A stretch of 64,000 bases of DNA from Mesorhizobium sp. (GTDB lineage: Bacteria > Pseudomonadota > Alphaproteobacteria > Rhizobiales > Rhizobiaceae). The stretch spans positions 40,834 through 104,833 of the forward strand of contig NZ_JAFKIC010000108.1 in the NCBI RefSeq assembly GCF_017306585.1, written 5' to 3'. Both the position numbers and the translations under genes were made by a program. The notes below the pieces were generated by a model. That model was not told the origin of the DNA. It saw only the letters and a list, made by a program, of their open reading frames with translations, and made no database searches. How positions within the stretch are numbered: position 1 is the first letter of the stretch; every line of letters begins with the position of its first letter. Positions 56,340 through 64,000 of this stretch are shown in pieces.

Positions 56340-57101
56340 TTACTTTATCGATATTTCCAGTATGCGTTTGTCCGCCCCGTCCACGACGAGGGCGGTAAGC
56401 ATGCCGGACTGCCAGGCAAGCGTGTCGACATTGACGCGGTTGGCCATGACTTCCGCTTCCGCTACCGGAGTGTGGCCGTGCACCACGATCTTAGGGAAGA
56501 GGCCGGTGTGGTCGTGGAAAACGTCGCGGATCCAGATCAGGTCCTGCGGATTCTGCTTGTCAAATGGAATGCCTGGTCTGATGCCGGCATGGCAGAAGAA
56601 GAAGTCGCCTGATGTCACCGAGAACGGCAGCGAGCGCAGGAAATCGACATGGCTTTGCGGCATGGCTTCGAGCAGGGCGGCGTGCCCGCGTCTGAGCGTC
56701 TCAGGTTTGCCGAACCAGCTGGCGTCGGCGGTCAGGGAAATTCCGTAGGACTCGGCGGTCTGAACGCCGCCATACCGCATGAAAAGCCCTTCCGGGTCCG
56801 GCGTGCGCAGAAAGTCCAGAAAGCCGACATCATGGTTGCCGGCAATCATGAGATTGCGCGGGTCGCGTTCTCGCGCCTCGATCAGAAAGTCGATGACGCC
56901 CCTGGAGTCGGGGCCACGGTCCACATAGTCACCGAGATGGATTATCCGCCAGTCGGGGACCGGCTTCCACTGCAATTCGCTTTCGATCCGCTGGTGCATG
57001 GCGGCGAGCAGGTCGAGCCGGCCATGCACGTCGCCGATCGCATAGAGGCGAACGCCCTCCGGCCCGTGCGCGTCGAGGAAATGGATGCCGGGTTCCGCCA
57101 A
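56340..57101 (-). CDS. Metallophosphoesterase (PP2A/PPP-like serine/threonine phosphatase)
   Basis: The 253-residue protein has the calcineurin-like metal motifs in order: GDVHGRLDLL (D24, H26), HLGDYVDRGPDSRG, MIAGNHDVGFLDF, and later VVHGHTPVAEAEV. These bind a dinuclear metal site for phosphoester hydrolysis, as in bacterial PPP-type protein phosphatases. It starts 34 bases from lldD on the same strand, so it may be transcribed with it, but a functional link is unclear. Confidence 0.92.
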   Translation of the reverse strand: MAEPGIHFLDAHGPEGVRLYAIGDVHGRLDLLAAMHQRIESELQWKPVPDWRIIHLGDYVDRGPDSRGVIDFLIEARERDPRNLMIAGNHDVGFLDFLRTPDPEGLFMRYGGVQTAESYGISLTADASWFGKPETLRRGHAALLEAMPQSHVDFLRSLPFSVTSGDFFFCHAGIRPGIPFDKQNPQDLIWIRDVFHDHTGLFPKIVVHGHTPVAEAEVMANRVNVDTLAWQSGMLTALVVDGADKRILEISIK

Positions 57102-57134
57102 CGTCTCGGTATCTCCGTGGTCAAGTGTCAGGGG

Positions 57135-58271
57135 CTAGCGCCGGAGCTGGTCCTTGCCCATGTCGGTGACCAGACGCTTTCCGCATAGAGCCAGCGTGAT
57201 GTCCATCTCCTTGCGGATGATTTCCAACGCTTTGGTAACCCCTTCCTTGCCGAGCGCGCCCAGGCCGTAAAGGAATGGCCGGCCGATATAGGTGCCCTTG
57301 GCGCCGAGGCAAAGCGCCTTCAGCACGTCCTGGCCGGAGCGGATGCCGCCATCCATATGCACTTCTATCTGATCGCCGACCGCATCGGCGATCTCTTCCA
57401 GCGCCATGATCGAGGACGATGCGCCATCGAGCTGGCGCCCGCCATGGTTGGAAACCACGATCGCGTCGGCGCCGGTCTTGGCCGCCATCAGCGCATCCTC
57501 CTTGTCGAGTATGCCTTTCAGGATCAGCTTGCCGCCCCAGCGTTCCTTGATCCAGGCCACATCCTTCCACGAAAGTTGCGGGTCGAACTGCTCCGTCGTC
57601 CAGGACGCCAGCGAAGAGACGTCGCCGACGCCCTTGGCATGGCCGACGATGTTGCGGAACGTACGGCGCTTGGTGCCGGCTATGCCAAGACACCAGCGCG
57701 GCTTCAAGGCCAGGTCCATGATGTTGGCCAGCGTCATCTTGGGTGGCGCCGACAGCCCGTTGCGGACGTCCTTGTGGCGCTGCCCAAGGATTTGCAGGTC
57801 GAGCGTCAGCACGAGCGCCGAACACTTGGCCGCTTTCGCCCGGTCGATCAGATTGAGCACGAAATCCTTGTCGCGCAGCACATAGAGCTGGAACCAGAAC
57901 GGCTTCTTGGTCGCCGAGGCGACATCCTCGATGGAACAGATGCTCATCGTCGACAGCGTGAACGGCACGCCGAACTCCTCCGCCGCCTGTGCGGCCAGCA
58001 TCTCGCCATCGGCATGCTGCATGCCGGTGAGGCCGGTTGGCGCCAGCGCCACCGGCATCGACACTTTCTGGCCGATCATGCTCGATTCCAGCGAGCGGTT
58101 GCTCATATCGACCAGCACACGCTGGCGGAACTTGATCTTCTGGAAGTCCTCCTCGTTGGCCCGGTAGGTGCTCTCGGTCCAGGCGCCTGAATCGGCATAG
58201 TCGAAGAACATCTTCGGCACGCGCCGCCGCGCGAGGTCCTTGAGGTCTGCGATGGTGAGAATGTCGCTCAT
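57135..58271 (-). CDS. lldD: L-lactate dehydrogenase (FMN-dependent, quinone-linked)
   Basis: The 378-residue enzyme is of the alpha-hydroxy-acid oxidase family. Signatures are FMN-binding LAPTGLTGMQHADGE, the active-site His in IVVSNHGGRQLDGASS, and phosphate-binding VHMDGGIRSGQDVLKALCLG with YIGRPFLYGLGA. It oxidises L-lactate to pyruvate at the membrane. The ATG at 58271 is preferred because it gives the family N-terminus (MSDILTIADLKDLARRRVPK) and has GGGGAA upstream. It lies after the GntR gene on the same strand by 25 bases. Confidence 0.95.
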   Translation of the reverse strand: MSDILTIADLKDLARRRVPKMFFDYADSGAWTESTYRANEEDFQKIKFRQRVLVDMSNRSLESSMIGQKVSMPVALAPTGLTGMQHADGEMLAAQAAEEFGVPFTLSTMSICSIEDVASATKKPFWFQLYVLRDKDFVLNLIDRAKAAKCSALVLTLDLQILGQRHKDVRNGLSAPPKMTLANIMDLALKPRWCLGIAGTKRRTFRNIVGHAKGVGDVSSLASWTTEQFDPQLSWKDVAWIKERWGGKLILKGILDKEDALMAAKTGADAIVVSNHGGRQLDGASSSIMALEEIADAVGDQIEVHMDGGIRSGQDVLKALCLGAKGTYIGRPFLYGLGALGKEGVTKALEIIRKEMDITLALCGKRLVTDMGKDQLRR

Positions 58272-58296
58272 GAGGGTTCCCCGCTGGATCAGTTGA

Positions 58297-59100
58297 TTAG
58301 GAGCGTCGGCGTGCCGGTTCGGTTTCACCGGCTTCCGATCGTTGCCGCAGCCGCAGACGCGAGACGCGCTGCCAGTCGCCGCTGCGCTCGGCTTCCGCCA
58401 TCGATCGCTCGACATAGGTGATGTGGTCCATGGCCGCCTGCCGTGCGCCGGCCGGATCGCCGGCCTTGACCGCGGCATGGATTGCCCGGTGCTGCGCCAG
58501 CAGCGCCTCGCGCGCGCCGGGCACGGTGAACACCAGCAACCGGTTCTGGAACACGCCTTCCGACAGCAGCCGGTAGCAGGAGCGCAGCGTGTGGAGCAGC
58601 AATATGTTGTGCGCGCATTCGCAGATCGCGTGGTGGAATTCGACATCGATCTCGGCCTCGTCGTCGAAATCGCCGGTGCGGTGCGCCTCGTCCATGCGCG
58701 CCATGATGCGGTCGAGCAGGGCCAGATCCTCCGGCGTCGCGCGGCGCGCGGCGTATTCGGCGGCGATACCTTCGACCTCGCGGCGATATTCCAGATAGTC
58801 GGTCACCGCCTTGCGATGCATCGAGATCAGGTCTGCCACCGGCTTGGTGAACAACTGGCCGATGATATCGGCGACATGGGTGCCCCCACCCGGCCGCGTA
58901 CTCAGCAGCCCGCGCCCTTCGAGCGCCTTCAGCGCATCGCGCAGGATCGGCCGCGACACATCGAACTGGCGCGCCAGCTCACGTTCGCCCGGCAGCCGGT
59001 CGCCCGTGCGCAGCACGCCCTCGAGGATGAGGCTCTCGATCTGCTGCACCACCTCGTCGGCGGTGCGCGAATGCTCGATCCTTGAAAAAATATCGCTCAA
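58297..59100 (-). CDS. lldR: FadR-type GntR regulator (LldR-like)
   Basis: The 267-residue protein has a GntR winged helix (SLILEGVLRTGDRLPGEREL, ARQFDVSRPILRDALKALEG) and an FCD effector domain with metal-binding His/Asp residues (EIDVEFHHAICECAHN). It lies directly upstream of lldD in one transcription unit, so it should respond to lactate. A 19-bp TGGT/CCA site upstream of this gene is repeated before glcD, suggesting it also controls glycolate oxidation. Confidence 0.88.
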   Translation of the reverse strand: MSDIFSRIEHSRTADEVVQQIESLILEGVLRTGDRLPGERELARQFDVSRPILRDALKALEGRGLLSTRPGGGTHVADIIGQLFTKPVADLISMHRKAVTDYLEYRREVEGIAAEYAARRATPEDLALLDRIMARMDEAHRTGDFDDEAEIDVEFHHAICECAHNILLLHTLRSCYRLLSEGVFQNRLLVFTVPGAREALLAQHRAIHAAVKAGDPAGARQAAMDHITYVERSMAEAERSGDWQRVSRLRLRQRSEAGETEPARRRS

Positions 59101-59156
59101 CGGACATGCCTGGAAGGTGAACCGGTGTCCCGTAGAATAAAGCCTGCGTCGTCAAC

Positions 59157-59175
59157 TGGTCAAATTATTTATCCA
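59157..59175. promoter_or_regulatory. Candidate GntR operator upstream of lldR-lldD
   Basis: TGGTCAAATTATTTATCCA has the TGGT and CCA ends of a FadR/LldR-type site. It lies 57 bases before the GntR start. The same 19-base site, in inverse orientation, occurs before glcD with 15 of 19 bases equal. Repeated spacing and ends make a shared operator likely. Confidence 0.55.
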
Positions 59176-59307
59176 ATTCGTCGGGCCCAGCCGCTTCCCG
59201 AATTCCGGACACGGATAATTCCCGGCTAAAGTCGCCGTTTGCGTCGTCTTGTGTTTCGCCCTAGAGGGACGCGATTGCACGCGAGGTCGAGAACAGGGGG
59301 ACCAGCC

Positions 59308-60630
59308 GTGTCGGACGAGACGTCCAATCTTGAATTCCAGCCGCGCACCCAGGGCAGCGTCATGGGCTTTCCGGCACATGAGGGACGTCCGGGCGCGCTT
59401 GGCGAGGTCCATGCTCGTCCGCATCCGCTGGTCGAGAAGCCGCGCGTGCTCGTCCAGCTCTCCTTCATGACCGAAGGAGGCTCCGCGGTCGACCATGCCG
59501 TCCTTTCGGAACTGTCGCGCCGCCTGGGCATCGCCGCTCCCGAGCGGCATGCCCGCCACCACGCCATGAAATGGGGCAAGGGCTCGTTGCGCTGGGAGCG
59601 GCATACCGAGTTTTCGACCTATCTGTGGGAAGGGCCGCTTTCCGAGAATGGCAGGGCCCAGGAGGACTCGCCCTTCGGCAACGGCTTTTCGCCACCCGGA
59701 ACCGTCATCTCCGGCATCCGGCTTGAAATCCGCAAATGGACGCAGGCCAGCGAGCGTCTGATCGCTGCTTTCGACCCGACCAGCCTCTGCTATTCGCTGG
59801 TCGAGCGGGGCGCGGCGGCCATCATCACCGACTTCCGCCAGGACGGCGACGGCATGACCCGCATGCTGGTGCTCGATCGCGGCCTGACACCGGCCAGCAC
59901 GGGCGCCCTGTCGCAGCGGCTGATCGACATCGAGACTTATCGCACGCTTGCCATGCTGGGGCTGCCGCTGGCGCTGACCTTGTCCGGCCGCGCCCGCCGC
60001 ATCGAGGACAGGCTGGCCCAGACAACGCTGGAAATGAAGGTAGCCCAGACCCGCGACAGCCAGACCTTGCTTGCCGACCTGACCGAACTGGCGGCCGAGC
60101 TGGAGGCCGACGCTGCCTCCAGCCTCTACCGTTTCGGCGCCAGCCGTGCCTATGACGGCATCGTCACGGAACGGCTGGAAGCGCTGGAGGAGGAGGCCGT
60201 TCAGGGCTATGACACCTGGGCGGGGTTTCTGCTGCGGCGCATGGCGCCGGCCATGCGCACCTGCCGCTCGGTCGAGGAGCGCCAGGCCAATCTGTCGCGC
60301 AAGCTCACCCGCGCCACCACGCTGCTGCGTACCTGGGTCGATGTCGAGGTCGAGAAGCAGAATCGCGACCTGCTCGCTTCCATGAACAACCGCGCCCGGC
60401 TGCAGCTGCGCCTGCAGCAGACCGTCGAGGGGCTCTCGGTCGCCGCTGTCTCCTATTATGTTGTCGGGCTGATCGGCTACGTCGCCAAGGGTGTCTCGGT
60501 GTTCGGCCATGCTTTCGCGCCTGAGGTCGTCACCGCTGCCTCGGTGCCGGTCGCCATCCTGCTCGTCTGGTGGGGCGTGCGCCGGGTGCGCAAGATGCAT
60601 TCCGAGCCGGCCAGGCACCCGGGCGAGTAG
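59308..60630 (+). CDS. DUF3422 family membrane-anchored protein
   Basis: The 440-residue protein matches DUF3422 (COG4949), conserved in proteobacteria and of unknown function. It begins with ALGEVHARPHPLVEKPRVLV and has WERHTEFSTYLW and LRIEDRL-like helical regions (AQTTLEMKVAQTRDSQTLL) predicted to form coiled coils. Two hydrophobic helices lie near the C-terminus (VAAVSYYVVGLIGYVAKG, VTAASVPVAILLVWWGV). GTG 59308 has AGGGGG upstream and fits better than TTG at 59239. Confidence 0.85.
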   Translation: MSDETSNLEFQPRTQGSVMGFPAHEGRPGALGEVHARPHPLVEKPRVLVQLSFMTEGGSAVDHAVLSELSRRLGIAAPERHARHHAMKWGKGSLRWERHTEFSTYLWEGPLSENGRAQEDSPFGNGFSPPGTVISGIRLEIRKWTQASERLIAAFDPTSLCYSLVERGAAAIITDFRQDGDGMTRMLVLDRGLTPASTGALSQRLIDIETYRTLAMLGLPLALTLSGRARRIEDRLAQTTLEMKVAQTRDSQTLLADLTELAAELEADAASSLYRFGASRAYDGIVTERLEALEEEAVQGYDTWAGFLLRRMAPAMRTCRSVEERQANLSRKLTRATTLLRTWVDVEVEKQNRDLLASMNNRARLQLRLQQTVEGLSVAAVSYYVVGLIGYVAKGVSVFGHAFAPEVVTAASVPVAILLVWWGVRRVRKMHSEPARHPGE

Positions 60631-60714
60631 CGGCAGATTGCCGCTGCGGAAGCTTGTCCCAAGTTTGATCGCGTAGTCCGCCCCGCGTCGGCATTTGCAA
60701 CGGACGCGCTTCAC

Positions 60715-60733
60715 TGGTAAAAGATTTTGACCA
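60715..60733. promoter_or_regulatory. Candidate GntR operator upstream of glcD
   Basis: TGGTAAAAGATTTTGACCA is a near-perfect inverted repeat (ACTGGT ... ACCAGT when flanking bases are counted) located 22 bases before the glcD start. Its reverse complement agrees with the site before lldR at 15 of 19 positions. This puts glcDE under the same regulator as lldD, by inference. Confidence 0.6.
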
Positions 60734-60755
60734 GTCAAGCGAGAGGAGGCTGCCG

Positions 60756-62252
60756 ATGTCCGGTCTTGCCATGCCGAAGCCAGACGACGCCACGATGCGC
60801 CGGCGCGACGAGATCGTCGCCGACATGCGCATCATTGTGCCGGGTGAGGGCGTGGTCGACGCGGCAAACGCCATGCGCGCCTTCGAGAGCGACGGCCTGA
60901 CCGCTTATCGCCAACTGCCGCTGGTCGTGGTTCTGCCTGAAACCGTGGCCCAGGTTTCCCGCGTGCTGAAATATTGCAACGACCGCAACATCCGCGTCGT
61001 GCCGCGGGGGTCGGGCACCTCGCTGTCTGGCGGCGCGCTGCCGCTGGAAGATGCGGTGCTGCTGGTCATGAGCCGCTTCAACCGCATCCTCCAGGTCGAT
61101 TACCCCAACCGCATTGTCGTCGCTCAGCCCGGCGTCACCAATCTCGGCATCACCGTCGCCGTCGAGCAGGAGGGCTTCTACTACGCTCCCGATCCATCCT
61201 CCCAGATCGCCTGCTCGATCGGCGGCAACGTCGCGGAGAACTCCGGCGGCGTGCACTGCCTGAAATACGGCCTGACCGCCAACAATGTGCTGGGCATCGA
61301 GATGGTGCTGATGAATGGTGAGGTGATGCGGCTCGGGGGAAACCACCTCGACGCAGAAGGCTACGACCTGCTCGGCGTCATGACCGGGTCCGAAGGCCTT
61401 CTCGGTGTCGTTACCGAAGTTACGGTGCGCATCCTGAAGAAGCCGGAGACAGCCCGCGCGCTTCTGATCGGCTTTCCGACCAGCGAGCAGGGCGGCCAGT
61501 GCGTGGCCGATATCATCGGCGCCGGCATCATTCCGGGCGGCATGGAAATGATGGACCGGCCGGCAATCCACGCGGCCGAGGATTTCGTCCATGCCGGCTA
61601 TCCCCTGGATGTCGAGGCGCTGCTGATCGTCGAGCTCGATGGCCCCGGCGTCGAGGTCGACCATCTCATCACCGCGGTCGAGGCGATCGCCATCCGCAAC
61701 GGCTCGACCACCTGCCGCATCTCGCAGTCCGAACAGGAGCGGCTGAGCTTCTGGGCCGGGCGCAAGGCGGCCTTCCCGGCGGTCGGCCGTATCTCGCCCG
61801 ACTATTACTGCATGGACGGCACCATCCCGCGCAAGGAACTGCCGCGCGTGCTGGCCGGCATGCGCGAACTGTCGGAGAAATACGGCCTCGGCGTCGCCAA
61901 TGTCTTCCACGCCGGCGACGGCAATCTGCATCCGCTCATCCTCTACGACGCCAACGTGCCGGGCGAACTCGACAAAGCCGAGAGTTTCGGTGCCGACATA
62001 TTGCGGCTTTGCGTCAAGGTCGGCGGCGTCTTGACGGGCGAGCACGGCGTCGGTGTCGAAAAACGCGACCTGATGCCGGAGATGTTCAGCCAGGTCGATC
62101 TCGACCAGCAGATGCGCGTCAAATGCGCCTTCGATCCCAACCACCTGCTCAACCCCGGAAAAATGTTCCCGCAACTGCGCCGCTGCGCCGAACTCGGCCG
62201 CATGCATGTGCATCGCGGGCAGTTGGCGTTTCCGGATATTCCGAGGTTTTGA
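60756..62252 (+). CDS. glcD: Glycolate oxidase subunit GlcD
   Basis: The 498-residue FAD-linked oxidase has the VAO-type FAD-binding domain (IRVVPRGSGTSLSGGALPLE, VAENSGGVHCLKYGLTANNV) and the C-terminal FAD-oxidase domain with NVFHAGDGNLHPLILYD and GEHGVGVEKRDLMPEMF. It oxidises glycolate to glyoxylate with GlcE and GlcF. AGGAGG precedes the ATG. GlcE normally follows at once; here the two are split by a DUF559 gene and repeats. Confidence 0.96.
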   Translation: MSGLAMPKPDDATMRRRDEIVADMRIIVPGEGVVDAANAMRAFESDGLTAYRQLPLVVVLPETVAQVSRVLKYCNDRNIRVVPRGSGTSLSGGALPLEDAVLLVMSRFNRILQVDYPNRIVVAQPGVTNLGITVAVEQEGFYYAPDPSSQIACSIGGNVAENSGGVHCLKYGLTANNVLGIEMVLMNGEVMRLGGNHLDAEGYDLLGVMTGSEGLLGVVTEVTVRILKKPETARALLIGFPTSEQGGQCVADIIGAGIIPGGMEMMDRPAIHAAEDFVHAGYPLDVEALLIVELDGPGVEVDHLITAVEAIAIRNGSTTCRISQSEQERLSFWAGRKAAFPAVGRISPDYYCMDGTIPRKELPRVLAGMRELSEKYGLGVANVFHAGDGNLHPLILYDANVPGELDKAESFGADILRLCVKVGGVLTGEHGVGVEKRDLMPEMFSQVDLDQQMRVKCAFDPNHLLNPGKMFPQLRRCAELGRMHVHRGQLAFPDIPRF

Positions 62253-62767
62253 TGAGGGCATCTCGAAGCTTAGGTTCCTCGCCCCCGCAAAGCGGGGGAG
62301 AGGTGGCTCGGGCGAAGCCCGAGACGGAGAGGGGGGCGGCCTATCAGCCAAGCCGGCGCTCGCCAGAAAAGATAGCCCGTGCGAGAAAGTTGCGCCACGG
62401 TGAGAATCAAGCGGAAGCAACTCTCTGGAATGAATTAAAGGCGAAAAAACTGGGCGGCTACAAATTCGTTCGCCAGATGCCCATTGGTCCGTATTTCGCG
62501 GATTTCGCCTGCCGAAGCCAAAGGCTGATCATAGAGCTGGACGGCAGCCAGCATGCGGACAGTTCATACGACAGGCGACGAGATGAATTCATGCGTGGCG
62601 AAGGCTTTTCGGTTTTGCGGTTCTGGAACTTCGATGTTCTGAAGAACACGAGGAGCGTTTGCGAAACGATCCTTGCGGTGTTTGAAGGGCGGCTCGCTGA
62701 AGATGTTGCCGCTGCGGACCTCAGGTTCGTTTTCGCGGCCAGGAAAATAGGAGACGGCACTCTATGA
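62252..62767 (+). CDS. DUF559 nuclease-like protein between inverted repeats
   Basis: The product is up to 171 residues. The core from about residue 38 is a DUF559 (Vsr/restriction-endonuclease-like) domain: ENQAEATLWNELKAKKLGGY, KFVRQMPIGPYFADFAC and RLIIELDGSQHADSSYDRRR, then FSVLRFWNFDVLKN. Putative active-site residues are the Asp of ADF, and Glu and Asp of ELDGSQH. The ATG at 62252 overlaps the glcD stop. A second choice is GTG 62303 inside the repeat, just after GGGGGAGAG. About 25 N-terminal residues (SSPPQSGGEVARAKPETERG) are encoded by the repeat. The stop is one base before the next repeat. Confidence 0.8.
   Translation: MRASRSLGSSPPQSGGEVARAKPETERGAAYQPSRRSPEKIARARKLRHGENQAEATLWNELKAKKLGGYKFVRQMPIGPYFADFACRSQRLIIELDGSQHADSSYDRRRDEFMRGEGFSVLRFWNFDVLKNTRSVCETILAVFEGRLAEDVAAADLRFVFAARKIGDGTL
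62273..62337 (+). repeat. Palindromic repeat copy R1 (left inverted repeat of DUF559 unit)
   Basis: This 65-bp element begins GGTTCCTCGCCCCCGC and ends with GACGGAGAGGGGGGC. It contains two hairpins: CCCCCGC/GCGGGGG and CTCGGGC/GCCCGAG. It overlaps the start of the DUF559 reading frame. The copy R2 on the far side is its near-perfect inverse. Confidence 0.9.
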
Positions 62768-62768
62768 G

Positions 62769-62832
62769 GCCCCCTCTCCGTCTCGGGCTTCGCCCGAGCC
62801 ACCTCTCCCCCATTTCATGGGGGCGAGGAACC
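62769..62832 (-). repeat. Palindromic repeat copy R2 (right inverted repeat of DUF559 unit)
   Basis: Read on the minus strand this 64-bp copy matches R1 apart from the loop of the first hairpin (ATGAAAT for GCAAAGC) and one G. The opposite orientation of R1 and R2, and the snug fit of the gene between them, look like terminal inverted repeats. Confidence 0.9.
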
Positions 62833-62867
62833 GATAATCGCAGAGGTCGCAGCCTTCACAAGCATGG

Positions 62868-62925
62868 TTTCCTCGCCCCCACAATATGGGGGAGAGGTGG
62901 CCGCGTAGCGGACGGAGAGGGGGCA
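62868..62925 (+). repeat. Palindromic repeat copy R3 (direct copy of R1, outside the unit)
   Basis: A third related copy lies 35 bp after R2 in the R1 orientation. It keeps GGTTTCCTCGCCCCC, GGGGGAGAGGTGGC and GACGGAGAGGGGGC, but the second hairpin arm is replaced by CGCGTAGCG. It ends 32 bases before glcE. Confidence 0.85.
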
Positions 62926-62957
62926 GCGCCGGCCTCTGTGGGGAAAGGCGCCAACCG

Positions 62958-64000
62958 ATGACCACCTTCACCCCAACCACTTCAGCCGAAGTTCTCTCCA
63001 CCGTCCAATGGGCGGCGGCTGAGGAATCCCCTGTCGAAATCCTCGGCCACGGCTCCAAGCGCGGCATTGGCCGTCCGCTTCAGACGGAGCACACGCTCGA
63101 CCTGTCGAAACTCTCCGGCGTCACCCTCTACGAGCCGGCCGAACTTGTACTGTCGGCGAAGGCCGGCACGCCGCTGGCCGAAATCGAAAGACTGCTGGCG
63201 GACAACGGTCAGCAGTTCGCGTTCGAGCCGATGGACTACGGTCCACTGCTCGGCGGCGAACCGGGCAAAGGTACCATCGGCGGTGTGCTTGGCGCCAACC
63301 TCTCCGGTCCGCGCCGGCTGAAGGCGGGTGCCGCGCGCGATCACGTCCTGGGCATCAACGTCGTGTCCGGACGCGGCGAGGCCTTCAAGTCCGGCGGCCG
63401 CGTGGTCAAGAATGTCACCGGCTATGACCTGTCCAAGCTGATGGCCAACAGCTGGGGCACGCTGGCCGTGTTCACCGACGTCACCTTCAAGGTGCTGCCT
63501 TCGGCCGAGACCGAGGTGACGCTTGCGGTCCGCGGCCTGCTCGACGATGCCGCGGCGAGCGCCATGGCCCTGGCGCTCGGCTCCAGCGCCGAAGTCTCCA
63601 GCGCTGCCCATCTGCCGGAGCGCGTCGCGGCGCGCGTGGCCGACGGTGCGCTCGGCAGCGATGCCGCCACGCTGCTGCGCGTCGAGGGCTTTGGTCCCTC
63701 CGTCGCCTATCGTGTCGGCGCGCTGAAGGGGCTGCTTGGCGGCGCCGGCGCTCTGGAAGAAATTTCGGGCGAGACCTCGCAGCGTGTCTGGCGAGATGTG
63801 CGCGATTGTAGGCCTTTCGCCGACGGCAGTGAGAAGCCGGTCTGGCGCGTGTCGATGGCGCCTTCGCAGGCGCATCAGATGGTGCTGACGCTGCGCATGC
63901 AGGCCGCCGTCAGCGCCTTCTATGACTGGCAGGGCGGGCTGGTGTGGCTGCGCATGGAGGAGGGCGATCCGGAGGCGGCCTTGCTGCGCGGGCTGTTGCG
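62958..64000 (+). CDS. glcE: Glycolate oxidase subunit GlcE (3' truncated by window edge)
   Basis: About 347 residues are present before the window ends. The FAD-binding domain is evident: VEILGHGSKRGIGRP, LLGGEPGKGTIGGVLGANLS, SGGRVVKNVTGYDLSKLMAN, and SWGTLAVFTDVTFKVLPSAE. GlcE is the second FAD subunit of glycolate oxidase. The ATG at 62958 lies 32 bases after repeat R3; a GGGGAAAGG stretch lies 10-20 bases upstream and is the only possible ribosome-binding site. GlcF should follow beyond the window. Confidence 0.94.
   Translation, partial: MTTFTPTTSAEVLSTVQWAAAEESPVEILGHGSKRGIGRPLQTEHTLDLSKLSGVTLYEPAELVLSAKAGTPLAEIERLLADNGQQFAFEPMDYGPLLGGEPGKGTIGGVLGANLSGPRRLKAGAARDHVLGINVVSGRGEAFKSGGRVVKNVTGYDLSKLMANSWGTLAVFTDVTFKVLPSAETEVTLAVRGLLDDAAASAMALALGSSAEVSSAAHLPERVAARVADGALGSDAATLLRVEGFGPSVAYRVGALKGLLGGAGALEEISGETSQRVWRDVRDCRPFADGSEKPVWRVSMAPSQAHQMVLTLRMQAAVSAFYDWQGGLVWLRMEEGDPEAALLRGLL

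Noticed and set aside
62260-62960. Target-site duplication flanking the DUF559 unit
   Set aside because: I compared the bases outside R1, R2 and R3 and found no clear direct repeat, so none is claimed.

Overview
The window is about 64 kb of GC-rich chromosome from an alphaproteobacterium, most likely a Mesorhizobium or close relative. Several things point to the Rhizobiales: a RegB/RegA (ActS/ActR) pair beside a cyo oxidase operon, a plant-type glutamate-cysteine ligase, DUF1127 and probable DUF768 small proteins, many amino-acid and sugar ABC transporters with tightly overlapping genes, and rhizobial palindromic intergenic repeats. No rRNA, tRNA, CRISPR array, phage or conventional IS transposase was seen. 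The genus call is an inference from gene content.

Layout. (1) 1-11.6 kb is a catabolic block: the end of a cupin gene, an argininosuccinate-lyase-family C-N lyase, a three-subunit FAD/[2Fe-2S] amino-acid or opine dehydrogenase of the HcnABC/OoxAB type, Lrp and LysR regulators, a polar amino-acid ABC transporter, a decayed LysR fragment and another FAD oxidase. Together they look like uptake and oxidative cleavage of an unknown N-substituted amino acid. (2) 11.7-16.5 kb is a ribose-type sugar ABC transporter with its LacI regulator and a 26-bp perfect palindromic operator. (3) 16.5-18.5 kb is a membrane GGDEF-EAL protein, then an MFS carrier. (4) 20-28.3 kb is cyoABCD, surf1, a redox two-component system and a DUF763 gene. 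(5) 28.4-30.5 kb is an SDR and a mannonate dehydratase, a hexuronate-type pair.

(6) 30.6-44.6 kb holds divergent amine or amino-acid catabolic operons around an RpiR regulator. Leftward are isochorismatase-like hydrolase, glutamine-synthetase-like ligase, N-formylglutamate amidohydrolase-like protein and class III aminotransferase. Rightward are a FAD oxidase, a branched-chain-type ABC transporter with a LivM-LivG fusion, a PaiB-like protein, an ornithine-cyclodeaminase-like protein and a 2-oxoglutarate-type oxygenase. (7) 44.6-57.1 kb is mostly housekeeping and small genes: a candidate C-rich-loop sRNA, an SDR lacking its Tyr, a P1 peptidase, xseA, a LysR, a DUF1127 gene with structured 3' UTR, a repeat-rich DUF937-like protein, gshA, rsmE, a glutamine amidotransferase and a phosphoesterase. 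(8) 57.1-64 kb is hydroxy-acid oxidation: lldD with a GntR regulator, a DUF3422 gene and glcD/glcE, with lldR-lldD and glcD sharing a 19-bp operator-like site.

The least ordinary structure is at 62.27-62.93 kb. A small DUF559 nuclease-like gene exactly fills the space between two nearly identical 64-65 bp inverted palindromic repeats, with a third copy just outside, inside the glcD-glcE gene pair. Part of the DUF559 reading frame is encoded by the repeat itself. This resembles a self-contained repeat-plus-nuclease mobile unit. Other leads are the candidate CUCCUCCC-loop sRNA at 44.68 kb, the shared lactate/glycolate operator, the perfect LacI palindrome, and the unassigned substrates of the two catabolic blocks.
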